Assembly: GCA_937895305.1 (NCBI GenBank)
Contig: CALAXS010000086.1
Coordinates: 1 to 9,330, forward strand
DNA: 9,330 nucleotides
Source: an uncultured bacterium
GTDB taxonomy: Bacteria > Hydrogenedentota > Hydrogenedentia > Hydrogenedentales > JAEUWI01
Direction: 5' to 3'
Part shown: positions 1 to 6,678 of the stretch, in pieces
How positions within the stretch are numbered: the first letter of the stretch is position 1
Layout of the letters: each line of letters begins with the position of its first letter
Translations under genes and position numbers: made by a program
Notes under the pieces: generated by a model
What the model was told of the DNA's origin: nothing
Database searches by the model: none
The model's input: only the letters and a program-made list of their open reading frames with translations

Positions 1-3000
1 TATATTGAACCCCTGACCGTCGAATACCTAGAGCGCATCATCGAAATTGAAAAGCCCGATGCTGTACTCCCTACCGTGGGTGGCCAGACCGCGCTCAACC
101 TCGCTGTTGCACTTGCAGAGCAGGGTATTCTCGAAAAGCATAACTGTGAACTCATCGGTGCGAAACTGCCCGCTATCCGCAAAGCGGAAGACCGCGGTGA
201 ATTTAAAGAAGCCATGATAAAATGTGGCCTCGACCTACCCAAAAGCAAAGTCGTCCATAGCCTGGATGAGGCCCACGAATTTGGCGCAGAACTCAACTAC
301 GCCGCCGTCATCCGCCCGGCATTCACCCTCGGTGGTTCCGGTGCTGGCCTGGCCTTCAACAAAGACGAATACGAAGAAGCGGTGCAATACGGCCTCGATG
401 CCAGCCCGGTAAACGAAATCCTCATCGAAGAATCCATTGTCGGCTGGAAAGAATTCGAACTCGAAGTGATGCGCGATCTCAACGACAATGTGGTAATCAT
501 CTGCTCCATCGAAAACCTCGATCCCATGGGTGTCCACACCGGCGACAGCATCACCGTAGCCCCTGCCCAGACCCTCACCGACAAAGAATACCAGGACATG
601 CGCGATGCCGCTATCAAGATCATCCGTGAAATTGGTGTGGACACGGGCGGTTCCAACGTGCAATTCGCCGTAGAACCTGATACGGGTCGCATCATCGTCA
701 TCGAGATGAACCCTCGTGTATCCCGTAGTTCCGCCCTGGCCTCCAAGGCCACCGGATTCCCCATCGCCAAGATCGCCGCCAAGCTCGCCGTGGGCTACAC
801 CCTCGACGAAATCCCCAATGACATCACCCGCGAGACCCCGGCATCCTTCGAGCCGACCATCGACTATGTAGTCACCAAGATTCCCCGCTTCGCCTTCGAA
901 AAATTCCCCGGCTCCCAGGACAACCTCACCGTGCAGATGAAGAGCGTGGGGGAGGTCATGAGCATTGGCCGTACCTTCAAGGAATCCCTCCAAAAGGGGA
1001 TACGTGGTATGGAAACCGGGCACAGTGGATTCGGCTGTGATGGTAAATACAAGGCCATCACCGACGACCCCGAATCCGAAGCAGAGAAGAAGGCACTGCT
1101 GAAGGCCATGCGGATTCCAACCCCGGCCCGTCTGGCGCAGCTGGCACAGGCCCTGAAAATTGGCGCTACCATAGAAGAGATTTTTAAAGTCACTAAAATC
1201 GACCGCTGGTTCCTGCGCCAGATGAAAGAGATTATTGACGAAGCAGTGACCCTGGGCAACACGAATCCCACCGATGCCGATGCCATGAAAAGGGCCAAAC
1301 AATTTGGTTATTCCGACCGTCAACTTGCGCTCATCTGGGACAAGACCCCCCTTGAAATCCGAGAGATTCGCAAGAGCCACGGCATTTTGCCCTGCTATCG
1401 TTTGGTGGATACTTGCGCCGCAGAATTTGCCGCCGTCACCCCCTACTACTATTCCTCTTATGGCGATGAAGACGAAGTCATCGACTCCGACACCGAAAAA
1501 ATTATCATACTCGGTGGTGGCCCCAACCGCATCGGGCAGGGCATCGAGTTCGACTACTGCTGCGTTCACGCCGCCTTCGCCCTCAAGGAAGACGGCTACG
1601 AAACTATCATGGTCAACTGTAACCCCGAGACGGTTTCAACCGATTATGATACCTCTGACCGTCTCTTCTTTGAGCCTGTTACCTTCGAAGATGTGATGAA
1701 CATTATCGACCGCGTAAAGCCCAAAGGCGTCATCGTCCAATACGGCGGGCAGACCCCCCTCAACCTCGCCGACCGCCTCGAAGCCGCAGGTGCTCCCATC
1801 ATCGGTACCAGCCCCCGCAGCATCGCCCTCGCCGAAGACCGCGAAGAATTCTCCCAGCTCGTGAAAGACCTCGGTCTCCTTCAACCTGCCAACGGTACTG
1901 TCGTCACCAACGAAGAAGCCTTCGTCGTGGCCGACCGCATCGGCTATCCCGTTGTCGTGCGTCCCTCCTTCGTTCTTGGTGGCCGCGCCATGGAAATCGT
2001 CTACGACCGCGAGTCCCTGGACCGCTACATGACCTATGCCGTGGAAGCCTCGCCAGAGCGCCCCGTCCTTATCGATAAATTCCTCGAAGCCGCTATCGAA
2101 CTCGATGTAGATGCCATCTGCGACGGCGATACCGTGGTGGTAGCCGGGATAATGCAGCACATCGAAGAAGCCGGTATTCACTCCGGGGACAGTGCATGCA
2201 TCCTGCCCCCTTATGACCTGCCCGAAGACATCTTGGAAGAAGTGCGTACACAGACCCGTGCACTGGCCAAGGCCCTGGGTGTCATCGGTCTCATGAATAT
2301 CCAATTCGCTATTCGTGGAGAAGACATCTACCTCATCGAAGTAAATCCACGCGCCTCCCGTACCGTGCCCTTCGTCAGTAAAGCCATCGGCGTGCCTCTG
2401 GCCAAGATGGCCGCACGCGTCATGGTTGGACAGAAACTGGTAGACCTTGGCTTCACCAAAGACCCTGTGCCCAACTACACCGCTGCCAAAGAAGTGGTCC
2501 TCCCCTTCATTAAATTCCCCGGCGTGGACATTCTCCTCGGCCCGGAAATGCGCAGTACCGGCGAAGTCATGGGCATCGACAAAAACATGGGCCTCGCCTT
2601 CGCCAAGAGCCAGATTGCCGCTGGAAATATCCTTCCCCATAAAGGCACCGTCTTCCTCAGCCTGAACACCCACGACAAAGAAAAGATAGGCACCCTCGGC
2701 CAGGACCTCGCTGCCCTCGGCTTTAAATTCCTCGCTACCGACGGCACTGCCCAGGTCCTGCGTGATCAGGGTCTGGAAGTGGACGAAGTCTTCAAGGTCG
2801 GTGAAGGTCGCCCCAACGTGGTCGATAAAATGATAAACGGTGAAGTGGACTGGATTATCAACACCCCCCTCGGTGCTGCATCCAAATACGACGAGCTCGC
2901 TATCCGTCGCACCGCCCTGGAATGTGGTCTCCCCATCATGACCACCCTCGCCGGGGCACGTGCCGGGGTGCTGGCCCTCCAGGCCACACGCGACGAAACA

Positions 3001-3042
3001 CCCAGCATCACCTCCCTACAGGAATACCACGCCGGACTCTAA
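1..3042 (+). CDS. carB: Carbamoyl-phosphate synthase large subunit (5' end cut by window)
   Basis: Large subunit of carbamoyl-phosphate synthase. It uses ammonia delivered by the CarA glutaminase, bicarbonate and two ATP to make carbamoyl phosphate for pyrimidine and arginine synthesis in the cytoplasm. The reading frame is open from base 1 (YIEPLTVEYLERII), which matches about residue 64 of the E. coli protein, so about 63 N-terminal residues lie outside the window; 1013 codons plus the TAA stop are present. Visible parts: first ATP-grasp half with RPAFTLGGSGAG (near 313) and EMNPRVSRSSALASKATG (near 703); second synthetase half starting at IIILGGGPNRIGQGIEF (near 1500), with RPSFVLGGRAMEIVYD (near 1960) and EVNPRASRTVPFVSKAIG (near 2338); a C-terminal MGS-like allosteric domain from about 2640. 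No frameshift or lost motif is seen. The downstream ATG at base 76 is internal, not the start. No clear rho-independent terminator follows. Confidence 0.98.
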   Translation, partial: YIEPLTVEYLERIIEIEKPDAVLPTVGGQTALNLAVALAEQGILEKHNCELIGAKLPAIRKAEDRGEFKEAMIKCGLDLPKSKVVHSLDEAHEFGAELNYAAVIRPAFTLGGSGAGLAFNKDEYEEAVQYGLDASPVNEILIEESIVGWKEFELEVMRDLNDNVVIICSIENLDPMGVHTGDSITVAPAQTLTDKEYQDMRDAAIKIIREIGVDTGGSNVQFAVEPDTGRIIVIEMNPRVSRSSALASKATGFPIAKIAAKLAVGYTLDEIPNDITRETPASFEPTIDYVVTKIPRFAFEKFPGSQDNLTVQMKSVGEVMSIGRTFKESLQKGIRGMETGHSGFGCDGKYKAITDDPESEAEKKALLKAMRIPTPARLAQLAQALKIGATIEEIFKVTKIDRWFLRQMKEIIDEAVTLGNTNPTDADAMKRAKQFGYSDRQLALIWDKTPLEIREIRKSHGILPCYRLVDTCAAEFAAVTPYYYSSYGDEDEVIDSDTEKIIILGGGPNRIGQGIEFDYCCVHAAFALKEDGYETIMVNCNPETVSTDYDTSDRLFFEPVTFEDVMNIIDRVKPKGVIVQYGGQTPLNLADRLEAAGAPIIGTSPRSIALAEDREEFSQLVKDLGLLQPANGTVVTNEEAFVVADRIGYPVVVRPSFVLGGRAMEIVYDRESLDRYMTYAVEASPERPVLIDKFLEAAIELDVDAICDGDTVVVAGIMQHIEEAGIHSGDSACILPPYDLPEDILEEVRTQTRALAKALGVIGLMNIQFAIRGEDIYLIEVNPRASRTVPFVSKAIGVPLAKMAARVMVGQKLVDLGFTKDPVPNYTAAKEVVLPFIKFPGVDILLGPEMRSTGEVMGIDKNMGLAFAKSQIAAGNILPHKGTVFLSLNTHDKEKIGTLGQDLAALGFKFLATDGTAQVLRDQGLEVDEVFKVGEGRPNVVDKMINGEVDWIINTPLGAASKYDELAIRRTALECGLPIMTTLAGARAGVLALQATRDETPSITSLQEYHAGL

Positions 3043-3178
3043 GCACAAGTTTATAAATCCCTGTAAAGACTGTTGGGGCAACGTACTGTGAAGAACGGAC
3101 GCGTTTGGTCCAATATTTCCCCACCCGAGGGGCACCCCTACCCCTACATGCATTAATGATGGACTGCGCCAACTTCCC
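3043..3178. other. Non-coding stretch after carB, no recognised feature
   Basis: This is the first part of a 352-bp gene-free gap between two convergent genes (carB on +, the Rrf2 regulator on -). It contains only short GC-rich inverted repeats, such as CCCC-6-GGGG near 3119-3132 and GTTG-GGG-CAAC near 3072-3082. Neither is followed by a T-run on either strand, so I do not call a terminator. No reading frame of useful length with a ribosome binding site was seen. Confidence 0.5.
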
Positions 3179-3339
3179 TAGAACGCTTTAACAAATTATA
3201 GATGCGGAGTTGCGTCAGTGAGGACAAGGTTGGCAAGAAACAAAAACGGAGGCATAGCAGGCTACGGTGAGTTTTTGTGACGCAGCCAACCGATGCCACA
3301 ACAAGCAGATTCGTAACAATAATTTGTTAAAATGCTCTA
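3179..3339. mobile_element. MITE-like element with 19-bp terminal inverted repeats and TA flanks
   Basis: The outer arms are GAACGCTTTAACAAATTAT (3181-3199) and, read on the opposite strand, GAGCATTTTAACAAATTAT (3337-3319): 16 of 19 positions match and the inner 13 are perfect. Both arms are bounded on the outside by TA (3179-3180 and 3338-3339), the target duplication expected for IS630/Tc1-mariner-type transposition. The interior (3200-3318) has no coding capacity but three further perfect inverted pairs: TGCGTCA 3211-3217 with 3278-3284, GGTTGGC 3228-3234 with 3285-3291, and ACAAAAAC 3240-3247 with 3271-3278. The size (about 157 bp plus TA) and lack of a transposase fit a non-autonomous miniature element. 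The family is not identified. It could instead be a structured RNA locus or another dispersed repeat. Confidence 0.6.
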
Positions 3340-3359
3340 AACTCAAAGGCTGGTCCTAT

Positions 3360-3383
3360 GGCGCACTGTACCTCTACGGTGCC
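3360..3383. repeat. Short imperfect hairpin downstream of the Rrf2 gene
   Basis: On the + strand GGC-(GC bulge)-AC-T-GTA pairs with TAC-G-GT-GCC around the loop CCTC. It lies 12 nt beyond the stop codon of the minus-strand Rrf2 gene and could mark its transcript end. No T-run follows on the minus strand (the next bases are ATAGGACC), so a rho-independent terminator is not supported. It is outside the inverted-repeat element on its left. Confidence 0.3.
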
Positions 3384-3394
3384 GAACCCACGAA

Positions 3395-3856
3395 TTAATT
3401 TTCCGCCATATTCCGCGCGCAGGCCATCTTGCAATTGACAAGTTCATCGAGGGCTGCGTTCGGCCCTGGCCGCTGTAACAGGTCGTCCAGCGTCCACTTG
3501 CGCAAGGTTCCCACCAGCGCTTCCTGAATCTCATGCATGGCATGGTGATACCCGCAGACCCGCGCTACATTACTATATTCCGTGCAATAATCCCCCAGGA
3601 TCTTGCCCTGAACCGCTTCAACGATTTCCAACAAGTTAATCTGCTTCGGGTTGCGTGCCAGTGACACTCCACCCTTCATACCCCGATGCGCCTGGAGTAT
3701 CCCCGCCTTTACCAGCTGCGTGTTCACCTTGGACAAATACGTCGGACTGGCACCCAGGGCCGGCGCAATATCGGCCGGAGAAAAATGGTCTTCATCTCCA
3801 CGTTGCACCATATACATAAGCGACTGAATGGCAATGAGAGTTGTTCCTGTTAGCAT
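3395..3856 (-). CDS. Rrf2-family transcriptional regulator (NsrR/IscR-like)
   Basis: A 153-residue DNA-binding regulator, the usual length for the Rrf2 family. The N-terminal winged helix-turn-helix spans about residues 8-67; the recognition region is about 24-50 (FSPADIAPALGASPTYLSKV), followed by the family wing RGMKGGVSLAR (58-68) and the helix LLEIVEAVQG (75-84). Four cysteines follow: C91, C101, C142 and C146, with H104 and H105 beside the second. C91 and C101 lie where NsrR and IscR carry Fe-S cluster ligands, so a redox- or NO-sensing cluster is likely, but the C-X9-C spacing is not the three-cysteine pattern of E. coli IscR. The ATG at 3856 is preceded by a GAGG-type Shine-Dalgarno. 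The gene lies 64 nt downstream of hcp on the same strand, and a matching palindrome covers the hcp promoter, so it probably controls hcp. The effector is unknown. Confidence 0.88.
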   Translation of the reverse strand: MLTGTTLIAIQSLMYMVQRGDEDHFSPADIAPALGASPTYLSKVNTQLVKAGILQAHRGMKGGVSLARNPKQINLLEIVEAVQGKILGDYCTEYSNVARVCGYHHAMHEIQEALVGTLRKWTLDDLLQRPGPNAALDELVNCKMACARNMAEN

Positions 3857-3876
3857 AGAACCTCAATTCAAAATTC

Positions 3877-3905
3877 GGGGTCTGTGTAACTATGACACAG
3901 ACCCC
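3877..3905 (-). terminator. Strong hairpin between hcp and the Rrf2 gene (terminator or attenuator)
   Basis: On the minus strand GGGGTCTGTGT pairs perfectly (11 bp) with ACACAGACCCC across the 7-nt loop CATAGTT. It begins 15 nt past the hcp stop and is followed by GAATTTTG, a short and imperfect T-run. It may end most hcp transcripts and let a fraction read through into the regulator gene, or protect the hcp mRNA 3' end. As double-stranded DNA it is also an 11-7-11 palindrome, so an operator role is possible, though its sequence does not resemble the palindrome at the hcp promoter. Confidence 0.6.
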
Positions 3906-3920
3906 ACCAATAATTACAGA

Positions 3921-5228
3921 CTATGCACCAGCCATGATGGCATCAACATCCGCTTTGCCACTTGCACCGATAGGACCAAGGTCATAGGTCTCTACCAGGA
4001 TTCGCAACACATTCGGTGTTACGAAAGCAGGAAGATTCGGTCCCAGCTTGATACCCTTCACGCCAAGGTGGAGCAAGGTCAGCAATACGGCCACGGCCTT
4101 CTGCTCGAACCAGCTGATGATGAGCGATAGCGGCAGGTCATTTACGTCACACTCAAAGGCCTCAGCAAGCGCCATAGCGACCTGCAACGCGCCATAAGCA
4201 TCATTACACTGCCCCATGTCCAGCAAGCGCGGAAGACCCGCTACTGTGCCAAAATCATGGTCACGAATTCGGAACTTGCCACAACCCAGCGTCATGATTA
4301 CAGACTCATCCGGTGCGTTCTGCGCAAAATCACTGTAGTAATTACGGCCTGGCTCTGCGCCATCACAACCACCCACGAGGAAGAAGTGCTTGATGTCGCC
4401 CGACTTCACAGCATCCACAATCGTACCCGCATGCTTCAGAATCTGCGTGTAGTGGAACCCTGTCATGGACATCTTGATTTCGGTCTGCTGTAGCGGACCG
4501 ATGGCCAGGGCCTGGGCGATGACTTCACTAAAGTCATCCGTTACCAGACGCTTCGCACCCGGTACCGCTACCACGCGCATGGTGTAGAGCTTGTCCAGGT
4601 AGGTGTTGCTATCCCAGGGAATGAGGATACAGTTGGTCGAAGCAACGATAGGACCGCCAAAGGCTTGAAATTCCTTGCGCTGGTTCTGCCACGCTGTACC
4701 ATAGTGACCCGCCATATTGGGGTGGTTTTTCAGTTTGGGATACATGAGTCCCGGGAGCATTTCACCGTGTGTATATACTTTAATATCGGTGCCCTCGCAC
4801 TGCTCCAGAAGATTCTTCAGGTCCATCAAGTCGTGACCCGTAACCAGGATGCCAGGACCCTCCTGAATGCCTTCCTTGACTTCCGTTGGCTCAGGATCAC
4901 CGAACTGCTCGATGTGACCATCGTTCAGCAGTTGCATGGTCTTGTAATTCATACGACCACATTCCAGCACCAGCTCCAGCATCGCCGGAATATCAAAATT
5001 CACATTCGTCATGGTCGAGAATAACGCATCTTCAATAAACGCCTCCACCTCTACATCTGTTTTACCCAGACGCCGCGCATGACTCTTGTATGCCGCCATT
5101 CCCTTCAGGCCATAGAGCAGAATCTTCTGCAGAGACTCCACATCCGGGTCCTTACCACAGATCCCATTGGTCACACACCCTGTTCCACGATACGTTTGTT
5201 CACATTGGTCGCAATGCATGTCTGACAT
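3921..5228 (-). CDS. hcp: Hybrid cluster protein (hydroxylamine/NO reductase family), class III-type
   Basis: Hcp contains a [4Fe-4S] (or [2Fe-2S]) cluster and a hybrid Fe-S-O cluster. It reduces hydroxylamine in vitro and is linked to nitric-oxide detoxification and protein S-nitrosylation. The N-terminal cluster motif is C6-X2-C9-X8-C18-X5-C24. All eight expected hybrid-cluster ligands are present: H132 (GHDLMDL), E156 (THGEMLP), C200 (STNC), C288 (GGCDGAEPGR), C316 (LGCGKFR), C341 (GQCNDAYG), E375 and K377 (WFEQKA). At 435 residues it is about 115 shorter than E. coli Hcp. The gap falls directly after the N-terminal cysteines, leaving one three-helix bundle instead of two, which is the definition of class III. 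The start ATG at 5228 has AGGAGT 7 nt upstream (5236-5241). It is driven by a near-consensus promoter overlapped by a palindrome and followed by a putative Rrf2-type repressor gene. Confidence 0.96.
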   Translation of the reverse strand: MSDMHCDQCEQTYRGTGCVTNGICGKDPDVESLQKILLYGLKGMAAYKSHARRLGKTDVEVEAFIEDALFSTMTNVNFDIPAMLELVLECGRMNYKTMQLLNDGHIEQFGDPEPTEVKEGIQEGPGILVTGHDLMDLKNLLEQCEGTDIKVYTHGEMLPGLMYPKLKNHPNMAGHYGTAWQNQRKEFQAFGGPIVASTNCILIPWDSNTYLDKLYTMRVVAVPGAKRLVTDDFSEVIAQALAIGPLQQTEIKMSMTGFHYTQILKHAGTIVDAVKSGDIKHFFLVGGCDGAEPGRNYYSDFAQNAPDESVIMTLGCGKFRIRDHDFGTVAGLPRLLDMGQCNDAYGALQVAMALAEAFECDVNDLPLSLIISWFEQKAVAVLLTLLHLGVKGIKLGPNLPAFVTPNVLRILVETYDLGPIGASGKADVDAIMAGA

Positions 5229-5303
5229 GATATTTACTCCTGCCCCACGGGCCTTTGTTTGGGTATATTGTTTGGCGATGACGCCTTGTTAATACTTAAT
5301 ACA

Positions 5304-5325
5304 GATAAATCATATCTGATTTATC
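5304..5325. promoter_or_regulatory. Putative Rrf2-type operator at the hcp promoter
   Basis: GATAAATCA (5304-5312), a 4-bp spacer, and its exact reverse complement TGATTTATC (5317-5325) form a perfect 9-4-9 palindrome. It covers the -10 box and reaches into the -10/-35 spacer of the hcp promoter, so a bound dimer would block RNA polymerase. The size and AT-rich character fit Rrf2-family sites such as those of NsrR, although the sequence is not the E. coli NsrR consensus. The regulator encoded at 3395-3856 is the natural candidate; this link is inferred. Confidence 0.65.
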
Positions 5326-5337
5326 GCCCTATGTCAA
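5309..5337 (-). promoter_or_regulatory. Sigma70-type promoter of hcp
   Basis: On the minus strand, TTGACA (5337-5332) is a perfect -35 box and TATGAT (5314-5309) a five-of-six -10 box, with the optimal 17-nt spacing. The expected start of transcription near 5302 gives a leader of about 74 nt before the hcp ATG. The strong promoter overlapped by a palindrome implies high expression once repression is lifted. Confidence 0.8.
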
Positions 5338-5379
5338 GCAGAAAAGGGGGCTGCTAATTTTGAGTTGCTCTACACAAGT

Positions 5380-5411
5380 AAAAGCCCCGCAGCAATCGCT
5401 ACGAGGCTTTA
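5380..5411 (-). terminator. Rho-independent terminator of metK
   Basis: On the minus strand, starting 31 nt beyond the metK stop, GCCTCGTAGC pairs with GCTGCGGGGC (10 pairs, including G-U wobbles) around the loop GATT and is followed by TTTT. It separates metK from the hcp promoter about 40 nt further on. Confidence 0.85.
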
Positions 5412-5438
5412 TCATATCTGAAGTTTAAATCTAGTGCT

Positions 5439-6605
5439 TTACAGACCCGCTTTTGCCTTCAACGCATCCGCCTGGTCTGTGTCTTCCCAGCGGAAGCCCT
5501 GGTCTTCACGGCCAAAGTGGCCATAGGACGCAGTCTTGCGGAATTGGGGACGACGCAGGTCGAGGGTTTGGATGATGGCCGCAGGACGGCAATCGAAGTG
5601 TTCCTTGAGCATGGTACCCAAGGTTGCGTCATCCATCTTGCCCGTGCCAAAAGTGGTCGCGTTAATAGAAACCGGTTCAGCTACACCAATAGCGTAAGCG
5701 AGCTGTACTTCACAACGCTCTGCAATACCTGCAGCAACCACATTCTTGGCGATGTAGCGGGCCATATACGCCGCGCTACGGTCCACCTTGGACGAATCCT
5801 TGCCACTGAAGGCACCGCCACCATGACGACCCATACCACCGTAGGTGTCTACGATGATCTTGCGACCCGTGAGGCCACAATCGCCGACAGGACCACCCAC
5901 CACGAAACGACCCGTAGGGTTGATGTGATAGGTAATGTCGCCCTTGACGAATTCAGCGGGGAGTACGGGCTTAATCACGTCTTCGATGATGGCGCGACGA
6001 ATCTCTTCGTTGTCCACATCGGGGGAATGCTGGTTGGAAACGACAATCGTGTCGATACGTACCGGCTTGTCATCCACATACTCCACCGTTACCTGCGACT
6101 TGCCATCGGGCTGCAACCAGGGCAGCGCTCCACTCTTGCGCTTTGCAGAGAGGGCCAGGCCAATTTTATGGGAAAGGAGAATGGGTAGGGGCATCAATTC
6201 TGGTGTTTCGTTCGTGGCATAGCCGAACATCATGCCCTGGTCGCCCGCGCCTTGTTCTACGTGCAGGCCTTCGCCTTCGTTCACACCCTGGGCAATATCC
6301 ACGGATTGCTTGTCCAGCGCAATTAGCACGGCGCAGGTATTTCCGTCATAGCCCGAATCACCACCCGCATAACCAATATCCAAAATAGTGTCTCGCACCA
6401 CTTGAGTAAAATCGACTACAGCGGTACTGGTAATTTCACCTGCAATCACTGCCATGCCTGTGCTTACCATAGTTTCACAGGCTACACGGCTCATAGGATC
6501 CTGCGCCAACAACGCATCAAGAATCGCATCCGAGATGTTATCCGAAACCTTGTCCGGGTGACCCTCAGTCACCGACTCCGAGGTAAAGAGAATACCTTCG
6601 CTCAT
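5439..6605 (-). CDS. metK: S-adenosylmethionine synthase
   Basis: Makes S-adenosylmethionine from methionine and ATP, releasing phosphate and pyrophosphate; it is the main supplier of methyl groups in the cytoplasm. The 388-residue length is typical. Signatures: GHPDK (15-19, ATP site), GAGDQG (119-124), and the glycine-rich phosphate loop GGGAFSGKD (262-270) followed by KVDRSAAY. The C-terminus has the usual DLRRPQFRKTASYGHFGRED. The ATG at 6605 has AAGGAG six nt upstream (6612-6617). It lies downstream of rplA on the same strand, in the place where rplJ usually stands, behind a terminator-like hairpin. The 34 nt from that hairpin's T-run to the ATG show no obvious promoter and no SAM riboswitch, so its transcription may depend on read-through. 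Confidence 0.98.
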   Translation of the reverse strand: MSEGILFTSESVTEGHPDKVSDNISDAILDALLAQDPMSRVACETMVSTGMAVIAGEITSTAVVDFTQVVRDTILDIGYAGGDSGYDGNTCAVLIALDKQSVDIAQGVNEGEGLHVEQGAGDQGMMFGYATNETPELMPLPILLSHKIGLALSAKRKSGALPWLQPDGKSQVTVEYVDDKPVRIDTIVVSNQHSPDVDNEEIRRAIIEDVIKPVLPAEFVKGDITYHINPTGRFVVGGPVGDCGLTGRKIIVDTYGGMGRHGGGAFSGKDSSKVDRSAAYMARYIAKNVVAAGIAERCEVQLAYAIGVAEPVSINATTFGTGKMDDATLGTMLKEHFDCRPAAIIQTLDLRRPQFRKTASYGHFGREDQGFRWEDTDQADALKAKAGL

Positions 6606-6640
6606 GAATTACTCCTTAGTAATGCGCCAGGTCGCGCCCG

Positions 6641-6673
6641 AAAAAGAAAGGGCGCAACATTAAGCTGCGCCCC
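6641..6673 (-). terminator. Terminator-like hairpin between rplA and metK
   Basis: On the minus strand GGGCGCA (6672-6666) pairs with TGCGCCC (6656-6650) across a 9-nt loop, followed directly by TTTCTTTTT (6649-6641). It starts 6 nt past the rplA stop and looks like a good rho-independent terminator. Because only 35 nt remain before the metK ATG, it may be a partial (attenuating) terminator that sets the rplA:metK transcript ratio. Confidence 0.85.
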
Positions 6674-6678
6674 ATAAA

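Noticed and set aside
235..1569. 444-residue open frame antisense to carB
   Set aside because: It lies opposite the well-conserved carB frame, has no recognisable domain and a low-complexity G/F/D/H-rich composition, as expected for the complement of a GC-biased coding frame.
1636..2673. 345-residue open frame antisense to the second half of carB
   Set aside because: Same reason: it is a shadow of carB codon bias with no family resemblance.
3120..3150. CCCC/GGGG runs after carB as a carB terminator
   Set aside because: Short stems with no following T-run on the + strand.
3828..4130. 100-residue + strand frame across the regulator start and the hcp 3' end
   Set aside because: It overlaps two well-supported genes antisense and includes the intergenic hairpin; no recognisable protein.
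5274..5285. GGCG-ATGA-CGCC hairpin in the hcp leader
   Set aside because: Four base pairs only, with no link to the Shine-Dalgarno and no T-run; too small to call.
6606..6678. SAM riboswitch upstream of metK
   Set aside because: The gap is only 73 nt and is occupied by the rplA terminator-like hairpin. There is no multi-helix core such as a SAM-I aptamer would need.
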